Assembly: GCA_964348095.1 (NCBI GenBank)
Contig: CAYGBK010000060.1
Span: 1 to 64,000, forward strand
Length of the DNA: 64,000 nt
From: WVXP01 sp964348095
GTDB lineage: Bacteria; Desulfobacterota; BSN033; WVXP01
Direction: 5' to 3'
The position numbers were made by a program, and so were the translations under genes. A model generated the notes under the pieces. That model was given only the letters and a program-made list of their open reading frames with translations, was not told where the DNA came from and ran no database searches. Shown piece by piece: positions 59,411-64,000 of this stretch (position 1 is its first letter; each line of letters starts with the position of its first letter).

Positions 59411-60211
59411 ATGAGAGAGGAGTGTGCACAGAACATCCTGCCACGTGATCATAATCCATCACCCGTTCAAAAAGACGCCAGCCATGTAAGAAAAGGCGCT
59501 CATCTGGCCTATCAGATCGCAGTGGCACGGGGAAACATGTATCGTTTTCTCTCCACAGCCTACCTGCGCCCTCCAGGCCGAACCCTGGTCCGAAAACTGG
59601 TGGATGAGAATTTCTTGGAAGAGCTCTCCTCATTGTTTAGCGAAGAAATGGTGGCAGGCCTGAGAGAATTCGCCAGTTCAGGCAATCCTGGTAAAGAGCT
59701 TGCTTCTCTCAGACAAGAATACATGGATCTATTTGCTGTGCCCACAGGCCGATCGGTCACTCCCTTCGAAGATGTCTACCGGGGGAAGAGACCGGATCAG
59801 CAAGAAAGAGGGCCATTGATGGGAGAACGGGCCATTGCAGTGAGAAGAGCGTACAGGGAGGCCGGCGCAGAAATGAATCCAGCGTGCAAGGAATTGCCCA
59901 CCCACATCGGCGTGGAGATCTCCTTTATGAGTTTCTTATGTGGAAGGGAGGCGGCGGCGCTTGCCAATGGAGAAGGGAATGCCAAGCCGGGTCAAAAGGA
60001 AACAAGGGATACGGATCCCATCAGATTTCGTGAGCTCCAGGTCAGATTTCTCCAGGGACATCTGATTCCATGGTTTCCTCAACTCAGCCGACTCATTCAA
60101 GCGAACGCAACAACTCAATTCTACCCGAGCCTGGCCTTGATCACCGAGGATTTTCTCGCCAGGGATATGGCCAGCCTTTCTGGCGCGATCCTATTCGAGG
60201 AAAACAGATAG
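59411..60211 (+). CDS. TorD/DmsD-type molybdoenzyme chaperone
   Basis: A 266-aa all-helical chaperone. The pattern GNMYRFLSTAYLRPPG, LRQEYMDLFAVPTGRSVTPFEDVY, LPTHIGVEISFMSFLCGREAAAL, FLQGHLIPWFPQL is that of the TorD family, which binds Tat signals and helps to insert cofactor. ATG 59411 has GGAGGG six bases ahead; ATG 59396 is an alternative. It serves the catalytic subunit encoded upstream. Confidence 0.88.
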   Translation: MREECAQNILPRDHNPSPVQKDASHVRKGAHLAYQIAVARGNMYRFLSTAYLRPPGRTLVRKLVDENFLEELSSLFSEEMVAGLREFASSGNPGKELASLRQEYMDLFAVPTGRSVTPFEDVYRGKRPDQQERGPLMGERAIAVRRAYREAGAEMNPACKELPTHIGVEISFMSFLCGREAAALANGEGNAKPGQKETRDTDPIRFRELQVRFLQGHLIPWFPQLSRLIQANATTQFYPSLALITEDFLARDMASLSGAILFEENR

Positions 60212-60248
60212 AAAGGCGCCGATAAGACTCCAGAGAGGATAGGGAAGA

Positions 60249-61406
60249 ATGGCCGCCGGATCTCTGTGGAATTTGATGCTCAACGGGACTCCCAATATGT
60301 CCGTCTCTCCTGGCTTTTGCAAAAGAGTGCGTTTCAAAAAGAACAAATGCCAGAGGTGCGTGGAAATCTGCCCGGAGAATGCCATCTCTCTGGATCCAGG
60401 CCCAACCATAAAAAACGGATGCACGGACTGCGGTCTCTGCCAAGGTGTTTGCCCCATGGAAGTATTCCAGAATGGAATCTATCCGGATCAATATCTGGTG
60501 AACAGAGCTGCATCATTTCTTGCCAAAGGCCGACTACCGGATAAAAGGAAGCGGTTACGAATTCACTGCTGTCGGGCGGAGAATCAGAATGGAGATTCTC
60601 TTCTCCTGACTTGTCTGGGGAGCATAACGGCAAACTTCATTCTGGGTGCTGCGCTTTCAGGATTTGATGAAGTCGAGTTGACCAGGGGCGTCTGTACCCA
60701 GTGTCATCTGAGACACGGTGAGAAGCTTCTTATCCATTCGATCACCACTTCCAGGGTCTTATTTGAGGGCGTTGGGCTGGAAGACTTTTCCATTAGAATG
60801 AAGGAAAAAGAAAAAAGGACAGAGGCAATGCTTAACCGGAGAGAGGTTTTTTCAATAATTTCAGGTAGGTTGAAAACTAAAGCTGCATCCTTCGCGCACT
60901 CCGGGGAAAAAACCATTCGAGAAAAACTGACTGGGAACCTTAAAAGCAGAAAAGAGGGTAAACGGCTTTCACCCAAAGGGCAATTCCTTCGCGAGCTTCT
61001 CAAGCAAAAGGGGCTGGAAAATGCGTCGGCTGTAAAATACAACCCAGAGTTTCCATGGGGAAGAATAAGAATTGACCAAGAAAACTGCTCTGCCTGCGGG
61101 ATCTGTCTTGCCCTCTGCCCAACAGGAGCAATTTCAAAAGAATCAGAAAACGAACAGCAATCTCTCTATTTCAACAGCTCAGCGTGCAACAACTGTTCTC
61201 TCTGCCAAGAGGCCTGTCCGAAAAATGCGATTGATTTTGAAGAAGATTTTCCCCTTACTGATATTTTGAAAGACGAAGCGAGAGTTGTGGCCAGGATTAA
61301 GTCAACTTTATGCACGATTTGTGGGGAAACAATAACGGCGGGAAAAGGCAAATTATGCCCGACATGCCAGAAGCGGCAAGTGTGGCCAATTCTTTTCAAA
61401 ATTTAG
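60249..61406 (+). CDS. Polyferredoxin-like 4Fe-4S protein
   Basis: A 385-aa cytoplasmic protein. An N-terminal pair of clusters (CQRCVEICPENAIS, CTDCGLCQGVCP) and a C-terminal pair (CSACGICLALCPTGAIS, CNNCSLCQEACPKNAI) flank a central region with scattered Cys (HCCRAENQ, CTQCHLRHGEK) and a basic linker. The C-terminus has CTICGETITAGKGKLCPTCQ, a zinc-ribbon-like CxxC pair. It may supply electrons to, or mature, the molybdoenzyme. ATG 60249 follows AGGGAAG. Confidence 0.85.
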   Translation: MAAGSLWNLMLNGTPNMSVSPGFCKRVRFKKNKCQRCVEICPENAISLDPGPTIKNGCTDCGLCQGVCPMEVFQNGIYPDQYLVNRAASFLAKGRLPDKRKRLRIHCCRAENQNGDSLLLTCLGSITANFILGAALSGFDEVELTRGVCTQCHLRHGEKLLIHSITTSRVLFEGVGLEDFSIRMKEKEKRTEAMLNRREVFSIISGRLKTKAASFAHSGEKTIREKLTGNLKSRKEGKRLSPKGQFLRELLKQKGLENASAVKYNPEFPWGRIRIDQENCSACGICLALCPTGAISKESENEQQSLYFNSSACNNCSLCQEACPKNAIDFEEDFPLTDILKDEARVVARIKSTLCTICGETITAGKGKLCPTCQKRQVWPILFKI

Positions 61407-61422
61407 ACCAGGAGCAAATGCG

Positions 61423-62052
61423 ATGCGCTCTTTCGACCAGCTCCTCAGCGACGCCGCAACGATGCACCGAGGGTTTCTCTGTCCGGGTCAGGTACTCGGG
61501 GTGCGAATGGCGATGCTTGGCTGTCGACTCCTCGACATAGAAGAGCCGACCCAAGGCAAGCGCCTTATTGTCTACGTCGAGATCGACCGCTGCATGGCTG
61601 ACGCCATCGCCGCCGTCACCGGTTGCCGGCTGGGCAAGCGTACGCTGAAACACATGGACTATGGGAAATGCGCCAGCACTTTCATCGACCTTGAGACGGA
61701 CCACGCCGTCCGCGTCCTAGCGCGCGATGACGCGCGGGACGAGGCGTGGCGCTATGCATCACCCGGACTGGACAAGAGAAGCGCCCAATGCGAAGGGTAC
61801 AGAATCATGCCCGATGAAGAGCTCTTTGTCGTTCAGGAAGTTCTGGTTCCTATCCCGAGCCATGATCGGCCCGGCCCACCCGTCAGCCGGGTGCCGTGCT
61901 CCGTTTGTGGTGAAGGGGTCAATGACCGACGTCAGGTATGGCTAGACGGCCAAATGCTGTGCCGAGCTTGTGCGCATGGTGGCTACTACCAAATCCCTTC
62001 ACATTCTTTATGGTTAACTTTTAATTCTTCATCGATTTCCATACTGCCCTGA
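61423..62052 (+). CDS. FmdE-like protein with zinc-ribbon tail
   Basis: A 209-aa protein. The FmdE domain is recognised by HRGFLCPGQVLGVRMAMLGCRLL, EIDRCMADAIAAVTGCRLGKRTL and DYGKCASTFIDLE, with conserved Cys; the C-terminal PCSVCGEGVNDRR...LCRACAHGGYY is a CxxC...CxxC zinc ribbon. FmdE proteins accompany formylmethanofuran dehydrogenases and other molybdenum or tungsten enzymes. Base and codon use are visibly richer in G+C than both neighbours, hinting at separate origin. The last 20 residues overlap the opposite kinase gene by 32 bases. Confidence 0.82.
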   Translation: MRSFDQLLSDAATMHRGFLCPGQVLGVRMAMLGCRLLDIEEPTQGKRLIVYVEIDRCMADAIAAVTGCRLGKRTLKHMDYGKCASTFIDLETDHAVRVLARDDARDEAWRYASPGLDKRSAQCEGYRIMPDEELFVVQEVLVPIPSHDRPGPPVSRVPCSVCGEGVNDRRQVWLDGQMLCRACAHGGYYQIPSHSLWLTFNSSSISILP

Positions 62053-62851
62053 CAAAAGTTCCCGATCCGGGGGTGGACTCGATAGAGAAAGACCCGCCTG
62101 AAAATCCAGTTCGCTCCTTCATACTTGAAAGCCCCAAGCCTTTCAGGAATTCTGGCCCAGAACTGGAATCCTCGAGAGCGAATCCCTGACCGTTGTCTTC
62201 CAACAATAACTCTATATCGCTGTCTGCCTTCCCTAGGGAAATGCGAGCGCGGTCTGCCTTGCTGTGTTTGACAATGTTATTCAATCCTTCCTGCATCAAT
62301 CTAAAAATAACGATTTTCAAAGGGTCAGGTATTTCCCTTTCCTCTATGTTGATTCTTTTCTCGATAATGATACTCGGATAGATGGCTTGATATTCCCGGC
62401 AAAACCATTCGATGGCGGCTAGAATCCCTAGGTCATCCAGAATCGTTGGTCGTAACTCCATGATAACTCTTCGAACCTTCTCAATTCCTCTTTGAGTCGT
62501 GGAAACGATTTCGTCCCATGTAACACCCGATGGAGCGCTATCTTTCTCCATTGCCATGCGTCTCGTCTCCAGGCCGACCTTGATGGCGGCCAAGGTCTGT
62601 GCAAGATCATCATGTAGCGTCATGGCAATGCGCTTTCTTTCTGCTTCCTGGATTTCGAGGAGCCTCGAGGATAGATGCCGGAGTTCCTTCTCCGATGCCC
62701 GCAACCCTTCCTCCGCTTGTTTGAGCCTGTTAATGATCGATTGAGTGTAGGCACCGAAAATAACAAGAAGAAAAACGATGAGCGCGCGCATCCAGATTTC
62801 ATCTAAATCGGATGGGAATATCTGGCCTGCGAAATCTCCAAAATGAAACAC
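62021..62851 (-). CDS. NarL-partner-type sensor histidine kinase (HisKA_3), possibly 5' truncated
   Basis: A 276-aa kinase as called from GTG 62851: one membrane helix (MRALIVFLLVIFGAYTQ), a coiled coil, HisKA_3 with His80 (RIAMTLHDDLAQTL), and HATPase_c (LMQEGLNNIVKHS, DNGQGF, GLGLSSMKERT). The frame stays open upstream to 62926 and encodes a further hydrophobic helix (IVLVAIALSIFFWLL), which homologues normally have. A well-placed ATG at 62962 with GGAGGGGG is separated from it by an in-frame TAA (62927-62929). The gene may be broken or use a rare start. Confidence 0.8.
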   Translation of the reverse strand: MFHFGDFAGQIFPSDLDEIWMRALIVFLLVIFGAYTQSIINRLKQAEEGLRASEKELRHLSSRLLEIQEAERKRIAMTLHDDLAQTLAAIKVGLETRRMAMEKDSAPSGVTWDEIVSTTQRGIEKVRRVIMELRPTILDDLGILAAIEWFCREYQAIYPSIIIEKRINIEEREIPDPLKIVIFRLMQEGLNNIVKHSKADRARISLGKADSDIELLLEDNGQGFALEDSSSGPEFLKGLGLSSMKERTGFSGGSFSIESTPGSGTFVRAVWKSMKN

Positions 62852-62962
62852 ATAAGAGTGAAGGGCACTCTCAAGAAGCCAGAAGAATATCGAAAGGGCG
62901 ATGGCAACCAGAACGATTCGATTCGATTAAATTATCTTGTGTACACTTCTATCACCGAACAT

Positions 62963-63273
62963 ATCCCCCTCCGCTTATTGGAGGAAACTCCATCGCGTTT
63001 TTGAAAGATTGGTGTCTTGGCATTTTGATAAATGAGGACCTTTTCTGTACTCATATTATCAAATACCTTTACCCATGTACCAACAGCATTCAAAACCTCC
63101 TGGCATTCTTATCTTTTCATCTTTCTTCCAACACAGTTTATCTTTCTGGTGGTAAAGCCTACCTGCTCTTTCAGCTAGCACCCAGCTTTTGGCGATTACT
63201 CCCTATTGTAAATTGAAAGAATGAGTGACATACCTATATTTTTCGACGTCTCTTTCACATCGGCATTTTTTTC
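62963..63273. other. AT-rich intergenic region between divergent kinase genes
   Basis: No credible gene, despite open frames on the plus strand without ribosome sites. It presumably holds the promoter of the minus-strand kinase; I see no clear -35/-10 pair for it. Confidence 0.45.
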
Positions 63274-63303
63274 TTGACAACATTTCCTGAAAAATGCAAT
63301 AAT
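63274..63303 (+). promoter_or_regulatory. Sigma-70 promoter of the GAF sensor gene
   Basis: TTGACA (63274-63279), 18-base spacer, AATAAT (63298-63303). The 5' leader is long, about 130 bases. Confidence 0.6.
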
Positions 63304-63314
63304 TCTAAGGTGTT

Positions 63315-63421
63315 GTGTGAAAAGATTTGGCCAAAGAGAGAACTTTCTTTCCTAGAGGAGAGGGACAATCCAGGTGAAGTCCCGCGGAATCATACCATTT
63401 TGCATCCCCGTCGTTTCACAC
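63315..63421 (+). promoter_or_regulatory. Structured 5' leader candidate
   Basis: Perfect 8-bp arms GTGTGAAA (63315-63322) and TTTCACAC (63414-63421) close the leader of the GAF gene; inside is GGGAC/GTCCC around a 12-base loop (63362-63383). Only 19 bases separate it from ATG, so the fold could affect translation. The segment GGGACAATCCAGGTGAAGTCC faintly recalls part of a cobalamin riboswitch but the rest is missing. Confidence 0.35.
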
Positions 63422-63440
63422 CTCTATTCCTAAAGGCAAA

Positions 63441-64000
63441 ATGAAGGATAAAAATAAGGCAAAAGGGCAGCTCCCAGAGGAATTGAAGATGCAACATGGC
63501 CGTAAGAGTGAATTGAACCGGCTCGAGACCGAGCTGGAAAGGGCCGCGGAGAAAGCTCAAATCATTAATCGATTTCTCAGAATCGCCGCCCGCCAGGCGG
63601 AGATGATGCCGCTACTCGCTGAATTTGTGACAGAAATCCGAAACCTCACTGGCTGTTCGGCCGTGGGATTCCGCATATTGAGTGACAAAGGCAAGATCCC
63701 TTACCAGGCGTACGAGGGATTTAGCAGGGATTTTTACGAGTCTGAAAACTCTCTTTCAGTCAGTTCCCCTCAGTGCATGTGTGCCGAGGTCATCAAAGGA
63801 TTGTCTAACCTGAAGCGCCCTTTCCACAAACACGGCGGCTCTTTTTATCTGAACGGCACGAGCCGTTTCCTGGCCACCCTTTCAAAAGAGGAAACCGAGC
63901 AAACCTGCTGTGTTTGCAACCGGTTCGGTTACGAGTCAGTCGCCCTTGTTCCGATCCGCCTGAAAGATCGGATCCTTGGCTTGATCCACGTGGCTGATCA
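63441..64000 (+). CDS. GAF-domain sensor protein, partial (3' end outside window)
   Basis: About 186 N-terminal codons. A charged coiled-coil start is followed by a GAF domain: TGCSAVGFRILSDKGKIPYQ, SPQCMCAEVIKGL, GSFYLNGTSRFLATLSKEE, CCVCNRFGYESVALVPIRLKDRILGLIHVAD. This GAF type commonly precedes PAS and histidine kinase domains in delta-type and related anaerobes, so the full product is probably a sensor kinase. The Cys cluster (CMC, CCVC) could bind a metal or sense redox state (inference). Confidence 0.8.
   Translation, partial: MKDKNKAKGQLPEELKMQHGRKSELNRLETELERAAEKAQIINRFLRIAARQAEMMPLLAEFVTEIRNLTGCSAVGFRILSDKGKIPYQAYEGFSRDFYESENSLSVSSPQCMCAEVIKGLSNLKRPFHKHGGSFYLNGTSRFLATLSKEETEQTCCVCNRFGYESVALVPIRLKDRILGLIHVAD

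Noticed and set aside
62812..63216. 134-codon plus-strand frame
   Set aside because: It runs antisense over the 5' part of the kinase gene into AT-rich intergenic DNA, with no ribosome site and a random-looking product.
63362..63400. Cobalamin-riboswitch-like stretch before the GAF gene
   Set aside because: Only a short part recalls the cobalamin box; the conserved core and paired elements are missing and the downstream gene is not a B12 gene, so it is kept only as a generic structured leader.

Overview
The window looks like chromosomal DNA of a Gram-negative, obligately anaerobic bacterium, most likely of the Desulfobacterota/Syntrophobacteria type. I infer this from outer-membrane lipoproteins and LolA-like proteins, sigma-54 signals, a periplasmic multihaem cytochrome, molybdenum enzymes of two classes, an FmdE-like protein, and a carboxylation-type aromatic gene set typical of anaerobes. 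No rRNA, tRNA, CRISPR array, phage or complete transposase gene was seen.

Region 1 (1-19600, all on the minus strand) is one catabolic block. Read in the direction of transcription it holds a GntR/FCD regulator, a DUF2848 protein, a three-subunit molybdenum hydroxylase (large, FAD, 2Fe-2S), two proteins equal to a split PEP synthase and closest in layout to phenylphosphate synthase A and B, a UbiD-family (de)carboxylase, a Tm-1-like/UPF0261 protein, a second molybdenum hydroxylase in a different gene order (FAD, 2Fe-2S, large), and a complete branched-chain-amino-acid-type ABC importer (K, H, M, G, F; F cut by the window edge). A 23-bp palindrome sits in front of the regulator. The block reads as import of an aromatic or N-heteroaromatic acid, hydroxylation, ATP-dependent phosphoryl activation and (de)carboxylation.

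Region 2 (20000-30500) holds an outer-membrane carrier-like protein, a membrane protein, a methyltransferase with a PIG-L deacetylase, an MFS transporter, an amidohydrolase, an ECF vitamin-type importer (S, fused A-A', T) and an asparaginase II.

Region 3 (30450-48600) is mostly housekeeping and envelope: a TPR protein whose natural start is followed by an in-frame TGA, a MoaD/ThiS-like protein with a tail beyond its Gly-Gly, a DUF4292/TPR lipoprotein pair, an M48 protease, a PfkB kinase / formyltransferase-like / EhaR-like trio, a rhomboid, a ferritin-like protein, and a bactofilin with an M23 peptidase.

Region 4 (48700-64000) is signalling and respiration: a hybrid histidine kinase, an ABC-F protein, an NtrC-type regulator, and an operon for a periplasmic molybdopterin oxidoreductase (tetrahaem cytochrome, catalytic subunit, Fe-S subunit, TorD chaperone, polyferredoxin, FmdE-like protein). 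Both the regulator and the operon have clear -24/-12 sigma-54 promoters, with shared GCATTC/GAATGC dyads upstream, so the regulator probably controls itself and the operon. A 190-bp miniature element with 17-bp perfect terminal inverted repeats lies just upstream. Two more sensor kinases close the window, one with an in-frame stop near its start and one cut by the edge.
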